A stretch of 28,883 bases of DNA, taken from NCBI GenBank assembly GCA_045617825.1, contig JAZLJI010000061.1, positions 1 to 28,883 on the forward strand. The letters run 5' to 3'. Positions 7,764 to 14,771 of the stretch are shown one piece after another. The position numbers and the translations under genes are program-made. The first letter of the stretch is position 1. Each line of letters opens with the position of its first letter. The notes beneath the pieces were generated by a model. It was not told where the DNA came from. It made no database searches and worked only from the letters and a program-made list of their open reading frames with translations. The DNA comes from UBA6987 sp045617825 (GTDB taxonomy: Bacteria; Bacillota; Clostridia; Lachnospirales; Lachnospiraceae).

Positions 7764-7798
7764 ATTTCAAATATTGAAATCAACTGCTTCAAAATGAA
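7764..7798. promoter_or_regulatory. Candidate operator pair upstream of the ALDH promoter
   Basis: ATTTCAAATATTGAAAT (7764-7780) is a perfect inverted repeat with 7-base arms. A second element, TTCA-AAA-TGAA, lies at 7788-7798, centred about 70 bp upstream of the ALDH start site. The half-site ATTTCAA also occurs in element C at 7659-7673, but here the arms face the other way. Confidence 0.45.
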
Positions 7799-7827
7799 AT
7801 TCTTTTTCGCAATCGTAGGAATATAGC

Positions 7828-7868
7828 TTGACAATCCCGGCGCGGCCCTGTATAGTGAAGATAGCAAA
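7828..7868 (+). promoter_or_regulatory. Promoter of the ALDH-transaldolase operon
   Basis: TTGACA (7828-7833) and TATAGT (7851-7856) with 17-bp spacing make a near-consensus promoter. Bases 7851-7868 repeat the TATAGTGAAG-n-TA-n-CAAA box of the SMP-30 promoter. The leader to the ATG at 7938 is about 75 bases. Confidence 0.8.
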
Positions 7869-7937
7869 ATAGCCGTGTTGTTGCAGCCGGCAGACTGGAC
7901 GACAGGCCAAAAAATAGCTATAAAGGAGAACAAGATT

Positions 7938-9455
7938 ATGGCAGTCGAAAGAATGAAGTATTGCGTCTACGGTGAATGGCGTGAATCCAAGACCGAAAAG
8001 TGGATGCCCGTCAGCGATTCCTCCACCGGTGAAGTGATCGCTGAGGTGCCTTGCTGCACCAAGGAAGAGGTTGAGGATGCCATCGCTTCCGCAGCTGCGG
8101 CTTTCCCCGAATGGTCCATGACCTCTCTGAGCAAGAGAACTCAGATGATGTTCAAGTGGCGCAATATCCTGGTCGAGCACCTGGATGAGCTGACCGTTCT
8201 TTGCGCTAAGGAACTTGGTAAGAACCTGAACGAAGCCAAGGGCGATATCCTGAAGGCTATCGAACCCACCGAGCTGGCCTGCGCCACTCCTTTCGTTTCC
8301 CAGGGCAGCGCTTCCCTGCAGGTTACCACCGGTTTCGATACCGCTTCCTACCGTATGCCTCTGGGCGTTGTAGCCGGTATCGTTCCTTTCAACTTCCCCG
8401 CTATGATCCCTTGGGGCTGGATGGTTCCTCTGGCTATCGCCACCGGCAACACCGTAGTCCTGAAGGCTGCTTCCTACACCCCTCTGACCTCCATGCGGAT
8501 CATGGAGCTGTTCTATAAGGAAGGCGGCTTCCCTGCCGGCGTTGTGAACCTTGTCACCTGCAGCCGCAACGAATCCGAGCTGTTCCTGACCGATCCCCGC
8601 ATCAAGGCCGTTACCTTCGTAGGCTCCACCGATATCGGCAAACACATCTACTCCGTAGCTGCCGCTCACGGCAAGAGAGTTCAGGCTCAGTGCGAAGCCA
8701 AGAACCATGCTCTGGTGCTGGAGGACTGCGATCTTGAGAGCGCTACCAACGCCATCATCAACTCCACCTACGGCTGCGCCGGCATGCGCTGCATGGCTCT
8801 GCCTGTAGTCGTTGTCCAGGAAAGCATTGCCGACAAGTTCGTTGCTCTGCTGAAGGAAAAGGCTATGGCTCTGAAGGTCGGCTGCGCTTACGATCCCGAG
8901 ACTCAGCTGGGCCCTGTGGTCAACGAAGGCCACAAGAAGTCCATCTGCAACTGGATCCAGAAGGGTATCGATGAGGGTGCCGAGCTGGTTCTGGACGGCC
9001 GCGATATCGTGGTTCCCGGCTTCGAGAAGGGCTTCTTCGTCGGCCCGACCATCTTTGACCACGTTAAGCCCGGCATGACCATCGGCGATCGCGAGGTCTT
9101 CGGTCCCGTGACCCTGATCAAGCGTGTGGCCAGCTTCGAGGAAGGCCTGGCTGTCATGAACGCCAACCCCTTCGCCAACGGCTCCGTTATCTTCACCCAG
9201 AACGGTTACTATGCTCGCCAGTTCGAGCTGCTGACCGACGGCGGCATGGTCGGTATCAACGTCGGTATCCCCGTACCTTCGGCTTACTTCCCCTTCTCCG
9301 GCAACAAGGAATCCTTCTTCGGCGACCAGCACGTTCTGGGCCTGGACGGCGTTCGCTTCTACACCAGAGCCAAGACCGTTACCAAGCACTGGTACGACGA
9401 GCACTCCCGCAAGAAGGCTATGGATACCTGGGAAGGCACCGTGGAGCGCGTCTAA
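7938..9455 (+). CDS. CoA-acylating aldehyde dehydrogenase, methylmalonate-semialdehyde dehydrogenase (MmsA/IolA) type
   Basis: The 505-aa enzyme belongs to the ALDH subgroup that converts malonate or methylmalonate semialdehyde to acetyl- or propionyl-CoA with CO2 release. Diagnostic stretches are PFNFP (150-154), GCAGMRCMA with catalytic C285 and R284 next to it, AKNH (254-257) and GINVGIPVPSAYFPFSG. The general-base Glu of ordinary ALDHs is replaced (Q251), as expected when CoA rather than water resolves the thioester. The cofactor motif usually KPSE reads KAAS at 176-179, which puts Ser where the NAD-ribose-binding Glu normally sits. The ATG at 7938 follows AAAGGAG. Codon use is strongly biased (GCT, GTT, CGT), unlike the GC-ending codons of many neighbours, which suggests high expression. 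It is the first gene of a six-gene operon. Confidence 0.9.
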   Translation: MAVERMKYCVYGEWRESKTEKWMPVSDSSTGEVIAEVPCCTKEEVEDAIASAAAAFPEWSMTSLSKRTQMMFKWRNILVEHLDELTVLCAKELGKNLNEAKGDILKAIEPTELACATPFVSQGSASLQVTTGFDTASYRMPLGVVAGIVPFNFPAMIPWGWMVPLAIATGNTVVLKAASYTPLTSMRIMELFYKEGGFPAGVVNLVTCSRNESELFLTDPRIKAVTFVGSTDIGKHIYSVAAAHGKRVQAQCEAKNHALVLEDCDLESATNAIINSTYGCAGMRCMALPVVVVQESIADKFVALLKEKAMALKVGCAYDPETQLGPVVNEGHKKSICNWIQKGIDEGAELVLDGRDIVVPGFEKGFFVGPTIFDHVKPGMTIGDREVFGPVTLIKRVASFEEGLAVMNANPFANGSVIFTQNGYYARQFELLTDGGMVGINVGIPVPSAYFPFSGNKESFFGDQHVLGLDGVRFYTRAKTVTKHWYDEHSRKKAMDTWEGTVERV

Positions 9456-9483
9456 GCGGCTCGCGGCTTAAGGAGGCATAATT

Positions 9484-10509
9484 ATGGCAACGAATGCATA
9501 TTTGAAATGGTTAAGTGAGACCCCCAGCTTCTGGTGGAACGACAGCGCCGAGTACGACAGCATGGATATCGCCATCGATAACGGCGCTACCGGCGTGACC
9601 ACCAACCCCCTGCTGATCAAGCGGTCTCTGTACGGCAACCCCGAATTCTGGCGTCCTTTCCTGGACAGCGCCGTAGGTCTTACCGGCGATGCCAAGGCTG
9701 AAGAGATCCTGCGCTGCGTGACCGTTGAGATCGCCAAGAAGTTCATGCCGATCTTCGAGGCCACCAAGGGCGTTCAGGGCTTTGTCTGCGCTCAGGTCAA
9801 CCCCAAGAAGCAGGGCGATGCCGAGGTTATGGTAGAGATGGGCAAGCGTCTGGCTGCCTGGGCTCCCAACATTGCCGTTAAGGTCCCTGCCACCAAGGCC
9901 GGTATCAAGGCTATCGAGGAGCTGACTGCCGAGGGTATCACCACCGTCGGTACCGTAAGCTTCACCGTGGCTCAGGCCGTTGCCGTGGCTGCTGCCCAGC
10001 AGAGAGGTCTGGAGCGCTGCCGCGCCGCCGGCAAGAAGCCCGGCTGCGTATTCTCCGTGATCATGGTCGGCCGTCTGGACGACTATCTGCGTGATGTGGC
10101 TCACGATATGCAGGCTGACGTTTCCGAAAGCGATATCATCTGCGCCGGTACCGCCGCCATCAAGAAGGCTTACAAGATCTGCAGAGAGCGGGGCTATGAG
10201 TCCAAGCTGATGCCTGCCGGCATGCGCGGCGGCTATCACGCCACGGCTCTGGCCGGTGCCGACATGAGCATGTCTCTGTCCGCCGGTATCCACACCGCTC
10301 TGGCCAAGGAGACCGAATTCGTTGAGCACATCAACGACGAGGTCCCGGAGGACGTGATCGGCAGACTGCGCCGGATCCCCGAATTCAACCGCGCTTACGA
10401 TCTGGAAGCACTGCCGGATTGGGAATTCATCCGCTTCGGCTGCTCTCAGAGAACGCTGTCTCAGTTTGTGGATGCAGGCTGGGCCGCGATCGTGGATTTC
10501 AAGCTGTAA
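9484..10509 (+). CDS. Transaldolase family protein
   Basis: This 341-aa TIM-barrel protein carries transaldolase signatures: a conserved Asp before ATGVTTNPLLI (34-45) and the Schiff-base lysine K133 in NIAVKVPATKAGIKAIEEL. Transaldolase moves a dihydroxyacetone unit between sugar phosphates; relatives cleave fructose 6-phosphate or sulfo-sugar phosphates. The segment after the lysine (TTVGTVSFTVAQAVAVAAA) replaces the usual NLTLLFS(F) motif, so this is a divergent branch whose acceptor may not be the pentose-phosphate one. It starts 28 bp after the ALDH gene behind AAGGAGG and shares its biased codon style. The close coupling to a CoA-acylating ALDH suggests that one cleavage product is an aldehyde. 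That reading is inference. Confidence 0.87.
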   Translation: MATNAYLKWLSETPSFWWNDSAEYDSMDIAIDNGATGVTTNPLLIKRSLYGNPEFWRPFLDSAVGLTGDAKAEEILRCVTVEIAKKFMPIFEATKGVQGFVCAQVNPKKQGDAEVMVEMGKRLAAWAPNIAVKVPATKAGIKAIEELTAEGITTVGTVSFTVAQAVAVAAAQQRGLERCRAAGKKPGCVFSVIMVGRLDDYLRDVAHDMQADVSESDIICAGTAAIKKAYKICRERGYESKLMPAGMRGGYHATALAGADMSMSLSAGIHTALAKETEFVEHINDEVPEDVIGRLRRIPEFNRAYDLEALPDWEFIRFGCSQRTLSQFVDAGWAAIVDFKL

Positions 10510-10518
10510 TTCATTTTC

Positions 10519-10542
10519 GGGAGGAGGCTTCGGCTTCCTCCC
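10519..10542 (+). terminator. UUCG-capped intercistronic hairpin (attenuator or 3'-end stabiliser)
   Basis: GGGAGGAGGC pairs with GCTTCCTCCC over 10 bp (one G-U) and closes on a C(UUCG)G tetraloop, an exceptionally stable cap. It is followed by TTCCCCCTTTT. It lies ten bases after the transaldolase stop. Partial termination or protection from exonuclease would raise ALDH/transaldolase transcript relative to the downstream genes. Confidence 0.65.
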
Positions 10543-10572
10543 TTCCCCCTTTTCGAAAAGGAGAGATACACT

Positions 10573-11460
10573 GTGGCTTACTGGGACATCGTTGACGACA
10601 GCGGCGCCCTCTGCGGCGAATGCCCTGTCTGGGATGAGAAGGAGCAGTGCCTGTACTGGATCGATGCCGGCGCGGGCGAGCTGTACCGCTTCCGGCCGGC
10701 TTCCGCTGAGAAGCAGACCGTGCTTCGGGGGCTCAGTGTGACCGGCTATGCGCTGCGGGAGACCGGAGGGTTCATTCTGGCGACCCGGGAGGGCATTTAC
10801 CGGCTGGATCGGGATGGCGCGCTGACGCTCCTGACTCAGGAGTTTCAGGGGAAGCCGCTCAGCTGCAACGACGCGGCGGCAGGGCCCCGGGGACGGTTCC
10901 TTTTCGGTACCAACTACTATGACAACGTGCCGGATTTCCCGAGAGGGGCGCTGTACAGCATGGAGCCGGACGGGAGGATCATTCTGCTGGACGAGGGCTT
11001 CGGCCTGGCGAACGGCATCGGCTTTTCTCCGGACGAGCGCACCCTGTACGCGGTGGATTCCTGCTTCCGCAGGGTCTGGGCCTACGATTACGACCCGGAC
11101 CGGGGCACCGTCTCCGGCAAACGTCTGCTGATCCGGGTCCCGGACAACGAGGGCGTCCCGGACGGTCTCACGGTGGACGCGCAGGGAGATATCTGGCTGG
11201 CGCAGTGGTACGGCTACGGCGTATACCATTACAGTGCGGACGGCGAACTGCTGCTGCATCTGCCGCTGCCGGACGGCCAGACCTCCTCGCTGATCTTCGG
11301 CGGGAAGGAGCTGACGGAGCTTTACGTCACCTCCGCCGCTCACGTGGACCGGGACGATTTCGCTCCCCGGGGCTATGACTTTGACGCGCCCCATTACGGA
11401 CGGCTTTACCGTCTGCCGCGGGAGGTCAAGGGAAAGCCGGAATACCGCACAGCCCTGTAA
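10573..11460 (+). CDS. SMP-30/gluconolactonase family protein (lactonase), copy 2
   Basis: The 295-aa beta-propeller protein has metal ligands E16 (GECPVWDEK), N147 (LANGIGFSPD) and D197 (VPDGLTVD), and the ND pair at 99-100 in LSCNDAAAGPRGRFLFGT. It begins with GTG, preceded by AAAGGAGAG about nine bases away. Unlike the two genes before it, it uses mostly GC-ending codons. It is followed 11 bp later by an SDR gene, the classic sugar dehydrogenase plus lactonase pair: the SDR would oxidise a cyclic sugar to a lactone that this enzyme opens. The window thus encodes two lactonases under different promoters, perhaps for lactones of different ring size or stereochemistry. Confidence 0.88.
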   Translation: MAYWDIVDDSGALCGECPVWDEKEQCLYWIDAGAGELYRFRPASAEKQTVLRGLSVTGYALRETGGFILATREGIYRLDRDGALTLLTQEFQGKPLSCNDAAAGPRGRFLFGTNYYDNVPDFPRGALYSMEPDGRIILLDEGFGLANGIGFSPDERTLYAVDSCFRRVWAYDYDPDRGTVSGKRLLIRVPDNEGVPDGLTVDAQGDIWLAQWYGYGVYHYSADGELLLHLPLPDGQTSSLIFGGKELTELYVTSAAHVDRDDFAPRGYDFDAPHYGRLYRLPREVKGKPEYRTAL

Positions 11461-11471
11461 AAGGAGGCACC

Positions 11472-12362
11472 GTGGAGAAGTATTTTACCATCGAAGAAGC
11501 CATGAAGGGCAAATGCGCCTTTATGACCGGCGGGACCAGTGGCATCGGCCGCTCCACCGTGGAGACTTTTGTGCAGGCCGGGATCGACGTGGTCTTTGTG
11601 GGCCGTAATGAGAAGGCCGGCCGGGAAGAGGAGGCCGCGCTCAACGCCCTGGGCAAGGGCCGGGCGCTGTTCATGCCCTGCGACGTGTCGGATTTTCCGA
11701 AGCTGGAGGAGACGGTACGGAAGGCGATCGCGCATTTCGGCAGGCTGGACATCCTGTTCAACTGCGCCGGGATCTTTCCGCCCCAGCGTCCGGCGGACGA
11801 ATGGTCTCTGGACGAGTTCATGGAGGTCATGAACACCAATTTCATTGCCTACTTCGTGGCGATCCGCACGGCTCTTCCGGAGCTGCGGAGGACGAAGGGC
11901 GTCATCCTGAACGTGGGCTCCGTGGTGGGCCAGCTGGGGGATGAGGGCGCCTGCGCCTATACCGCCGCCAAGGGCGCCATCGCCTGCATGACGAAGACCA
12001 TCGCGATCGACGAGGCCCGTCATGGCGTGCGCTGCGTGGAGATCAAGCCCGGCAACATTGTTACCGGTATGTTGGAGAAGACCTGCGAGGAAGTGGGAGA
12101 CAAGAGCTTTATGCAGTACTCCGATTCCCTCCAGTGGTTCAACCGAGGCGGCCGACCCGATGAGGTGGCCCGCGCGGCACTGTTCCTGGCCAGTCCCTGG
12201 GCCAGCTTCGTCACCGGCACCGACCTGCTGGTGAGCGGCGGCTTTGAGATCGGGGAAGGGCCCAAACCCATCAATCCTTATCTGGAGTCCAATAAGGACG
12301 CCGCCGGCGGTCCCCTGTATCCGGACCAACGGCCCCTGGAGGATTGGGCAAAGCATCGCTGA
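11472..12362 (+). CDS. SDR family oxidoreductase
   Basis: This is a classical short-chain dehydrogenase of 296 aa. The cofactor motif TGGTSGIG is at 19-26, GRN at 44-46 after the second strand hints at NADP preference, D71 precedes the third helix, NCAG is at 97-100, and the catalytic residues are S150, Y163 and K167 (YTAAK). The C-terminus extends about 35 residues past the usual SDR end (GEGPKPINPYLESNKDAAGGPLYPDQRPLEDW), a proline-rich tail that may shape the active site or a dimer contact. Start is GTG behind AAAGGAGG. It sits directly between the lactonase and the aminotransferase; oxidation of a sugar or hydroxy acid is likely, but the substrate is not readable. Confidence 0.88.
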   Translation: MEKYFTIEEAMKGKCAFMTGGTSGIGRSTVETFVQAGIDVVFVGRNEKAGREEEAALNALGKGRALFMPCDVSDFPKLEETVRKAIAHFGRLDILFNCAGIFPPQRPADEWSLDEFMEVMNTNFIAYFVAIRTALPELRRTKGVILNVGSVVGQLGDEGACAYTAAKGAIACMTKTIAIDEARHGVRCVEIKPGNIVTGMLEKTCEEVGDKSFMQYSDSLQWFNRGGRPDEVARAALFLASPWASFVTGTDLLVSGGFEIGEGPKPINPYLESNKDAAGGPLYPDQRPLEDWAKHR

Positions 12363-12365
12363 TTC

Positions 12366-12389
12366 CGGAAGGAAAGAAAACCCCTTCCG
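12366..12389 (+). other. Intercistronic hairpin before the aminotransferase gene
   Basis: CGGAAGG (12366-12372) pairs exactly with CCTTCCG (12383-12389) around an A-rich 10-base loop. It occupies the 52-bp gap where codon usage changes back to the highly biased style. No U-tract is present. Confidence 0.45.
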
Positions 12390-12414
12390 CAATATTTACA
12401 AAGGAGATCAAAAA

Positions 12415-13737
12415 ATGGCAAAGAAATACCAGCCCTACAATACTGAAGGCTCCAAGGCTCTGCACCAGGAGACCAGCAAGTATCTGGTAGACGGCGTAGG
12501 AACCGCTTTCCAGATTCCTCATTACCGCAAATACCCCATCTGCATGACCCACGGTAAGGGCGCTCACTGCTACGATGTGGATGGCAACGATTACATCGAC
12601 TATATCCTGGGCTTCGGTCCGCTGATCCTGGGTCACTGCCCCGAGCCGGTCATCAAGGCCGTGGAAGAGCAGCTGCAGAAGGGCAGCCTGCTGTCCTCCC
12701 CCAACGAGGACGTTCTGGCCCTCGGCAAGCTGCTGTGCGAGATCATCCCCTGCGCCGAGTCCGTGGCCTTCTGCTCCTCCGGCAGTGAAGCGCTGATGTA
12801 TGCCTGGCGTACCGCCAGAGCCTTCACCGGCAAGCCTAAGATCGTCAAGATCGAGGGTCACTATCATGGCTGGACCGACGAATGCAAGATCAGTATCGAA
12901 GCCGATAAGGTGGAAGAGCTGGGCGACAGAGACAACCCCAGAAAGATCATCCACACCAAGGGTCAGCGCGCCAATTCCGCCGATGATCTGTACCTGGCTC
13001 CCTGGAACGATCTGGCTTACCTGGAGAAGCTGTTCCAGACCCATGACGACATCGCTGCCGTCTGCATGGAACCCGTTATGTTCGATTCCGGCCCTATCCT
13101 GCCTCGTCCCGGCTATCTGGAGGGCCTGCGTGAGCTGACCAAGAAGTACAACGTTCTGCTGATCTTCGACGAGGTCATCACCGGCTTCCACTGCGCTCTG
13201 GGCGGTGCTCAGGAATACTATCACGTGACCCCCGATATGGCTACCTTCGGTAAGGCCATCACCGGCGGCTACGCCTTCGCCATGATCGCCGGCCGCAGCG
13301 ACGTGATGCACGCCACTCACCCCGCCGGGACCTTCAGCTGCTGGCCCATCGGTACCGTTTCCGCTCTGGCTACCATCCATGAGCTGCAGAAGCCCGGCGT
13401 ATACGAGCGCTTCGACGAAATGGGCAAGATGCTTGAGGAAGGCTTCCGCGCCATCGGCAAGAAGTACGGCGTGAAGGTATATGCCCGTCACGTGGGTGCC
13501 GTATTTATCCTGTACTTCGGCTTTGACGAGGACGTGGACGATCTGAGAGACTGGATCGAGCACGCGGACGTGGCCTTCTACCAGAAGTTCGTTAAGCGGA
13601 TGGAGGACCTGGGCGTACGTCTGACCAGCAAGCGCGGCCGTGTATACCTTTCCACCGCTCATACCAACGAAGATATCGCCAAGACCCTGGACATCGCTGA
13701 TCAGGTCGTGGGCGAGATCGTAGGAGGCGAGATATAA
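12415..13737 (+). CDS. Class III PLP-dependent aminotransferase (glutamate-1-semialdehyde aminomutase-like)
   Basis: The 440-aa fold-type I enzyme has SSGSEA (121-126) for phosphate binding, HYHGW (149-153) for ring stacking, D252 in LIFDEVITGFH, and PLP lysine K280 in ATFGKAITGG. Sequence style (GGAQEYYHVTPDMATFGK) is that of the glutamate-1-semialdehyde 2,1-aminomutase/HemL-like branch. It is not beside heme genes, so a catabolic transaminase or aminomutase role is more likely than tetrapyrrole synthesis. Together with the CoA-acylating ALDH it could turn an omega-amino acid or amino sugar acid into a semialdehyde and then an acyl-CoA; this is inference. The ATG at 12415 follows AAAGGAGATCA. 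Codon use matches the ALDH and transaldolase. Confidence 0.88.
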   Translation: MAKKYQPYNTEGSKALHQETSKYLVDGVGTAFQIPHYRKYPICMTHGKGAHCYDVDGNDYIDYILGFGPLILGHCPEPVIKAVEEQLQKGSLLSSPNEDVLALGKLLCEIIPCAESVAFCSSGSEALMYAWRTARAFTGKPKIVKIEGHYHGWTDECKISIEADKVEELGDRDNPRKIIHTKGQRANSADDLYLAPWNDLAYLEKLFQTHDDIAAVCMEPVMFDSGPILPRPGYLEGLRELTKKYNVLLIFDEVITGFHCALGGAQEYYHVTPDMATFGKAITGGYAFAMIAGRSDVMHATHPAGTFSCWPIGTVSALATIHELQKPGVYERFDEMGKMLEEGFRAIGKKYGVKVYARHVGAVFILYFGFDEDVDDLRDWIEHADVAFYQKFVKRMEDLGVRLTSKRGRVYLSTAHTNEDIAKTLDIADQVVGEIVGGEI

Positions 13738-13744
13738 GCGCCGT

Positions 13745-13783
13745 ACCGGGACAGGAGGCAACGGCATTCAGCTGCCTCCCGGT
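13745..13783 (+). promoter_or_regulatory. Hairpin sequestering the ribosome site of the isomerase gene
   Basis: GGAGGCA (13754-13760), which contains the only good Shine-Dalgarno sequence, pairs exactly with TGCCTCC (13773-13779). ACCG (13745-13748) can extend the stem with CGGT (13780-13783). The 12-base loop contains ACG and ATT. The structure would hold translation of the next gene low unless opened, for example by ribosomes finishing the aminotransferase. Confidence 0.5.
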
Positions 13784-14576
13784 GACCCTTTTTCAGGACT
13801 TTGAAAACGGCAGCATCACTCTGCCCCAGTGGTCCAAGCTGGCGGAATCCGCCGGCATGAACCACATCGATATCAACCGGAAGTGTCTGGGCACCATGAG
13901 CCTGGACGAGGTGCGGAGTCAGGCGGAAGCCTGCACTCTGCCCTTCCTGATGGTATCCACCTACTCCGACTTCTCCAATCCGGAAGCCGAAGCCAGGGAG
14001 GCAGCCGTGAAGAAGGCGATCGAGGACATGGGCTATACCCGGGCTCTGGGTGCTCAGTACATTCGCCTGACTGCCGGACAGTACTACGAGGAGCAGACCG
14101 ATAAAGAGGCGATCAGCCGCATTTACGGGTGCTTCGAGGTAGCTGTGAAGGAAGCGGAGAAGATGGGCCTTAAGGTGTTGTTAGAGAATCACTCCAAGCC
14201 GGGTGCTTGGCGGAATCCTGACTTCAATTTCCACCAGGATAGAATGCTGGCCCTGTGGGAAAACCTTAAAGAACTGCCCATCGGTGTGAATTATGATGTG
14301 GCAAATGCCTACGCCGTAGGCAACTGGCAGCTTCTGATGAAGACCTTCGGTGACCGGATCGAAACGGTCCACCTGAATGACCTGGAATCCCTGATCCCGC
14401 TGCGCTTCTGCCTGGTGGGCAAGGGCATCGTGAACCTGAAGGAACAGGTCAAGGCCTTAAAGGACATGGGCTTCAGAGGCGCTTTCTCTCTGGAGGAAGC
14501 CGGTATGGAAGGACGGCACGGTGTGATCCGCGCTGCCGGAAATGTGAAGCGGCTGCTGGCCAAGGCCGGGTATTGA
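13782..14576 (+). CDS. Sugar phosphate isomerase/epimerase family protein (xylose-isomerase-like TIM barrel); start uncertain
   Basis: The 264-aa TIM-barrel protein shows the metal-ligand set of the AP-endonuclease 2/xylose-isomerase-like family: E135 (VLLENH), D172 (NYDVAN), H198 (VHLNDL) and E238 or E239 (SLEEAG). Members interconvert keto sugars, or act as epimerases, dehydratases or inosose-pathway enzymes. GTG at 13782 is the first standard start, but the open frame continues upstream and encodes T-A-F-S-C-L-P, which completes the first beta strand expected in this family. The ribosome site at 13753-13758 is 23 bases from the GTG and would better suit a start near 13761-13766. A non-standard start such as ACG 13761, or a lost ATG, is therefore possible. 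It ends the operon. Confidence 0.8.
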   Translation: MTLFQDFENGSITLPQWSKLAESAGMNHIDINRKCLGTMSLDEVRSQAEACTLPFLMVSTYSDFSNPEAEAREAAVKKAIEDMGYTRALGAQYIRLTAGQYYEEQTDKEAISRIYGCFEVAVKEAEKMGLKVLLENHSKPGAWRNPDFNFHQDRMLALWENLKELPIGVNYDVANAYAVGNWQLLMKTFGDRIETVHLNDLESLIPLRFCLVGKGIVNLKEQVKALKDMGFRGAFSLEEAGMEGRHGVIRAAGNVKRLLAKAGY

Positions 14577-14589
14577 ATCAAATGTGAAG

Positions 14590-14624
14590 GATCCCCTTTG
14601 CCGAAGCGGTAAAGGGGGTCTTTT
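14590..14624 (+). terminator. Rho-independent terminator of the ALDH operon
   Basis: A 13-bp stem (GATCCCCTTTGCC with GGTAAAGGGGGTC, two G-T pairs) around GAAGC is followed by TTTTC. It begins 14 bases after the isomerase stop codon. Confidence 0.85.
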
Positions 14625-14685
14625 CATGCCCGGCCCGGAAAAGCGCGAAGGACCGGAACAAATGCCTGCGAAGGGCAGAAACGGT

Positions 14686-14714
14686 TTGACAAAGCGCCGG
14701 GCAAGCGGTAGGCT
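14686..14714 (+). promoter_or_regulatory. Promoter of the MFS-kinase pair
   Basis: TTGACA (14686-14691) and TAGGCT (14709-14714) are 17 bp apart. The element lies between the previous terminator and the MFS start codon. Confidence 0.55.
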
Positions 14715-14771
14715 TGAGGGAAAATGAAGGTGAAGCTGCCGCCCGGGCCTTCGGGCGGGAGGAGGCGGACC

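Noticed and set aside
12415..13737. Calling the aminotransferase hemL
   Set aside because: It resembles the HemL branch but lies in a catabolic operon with no tetrapyrrole genes. The symbol would overstate what the sequence shows.
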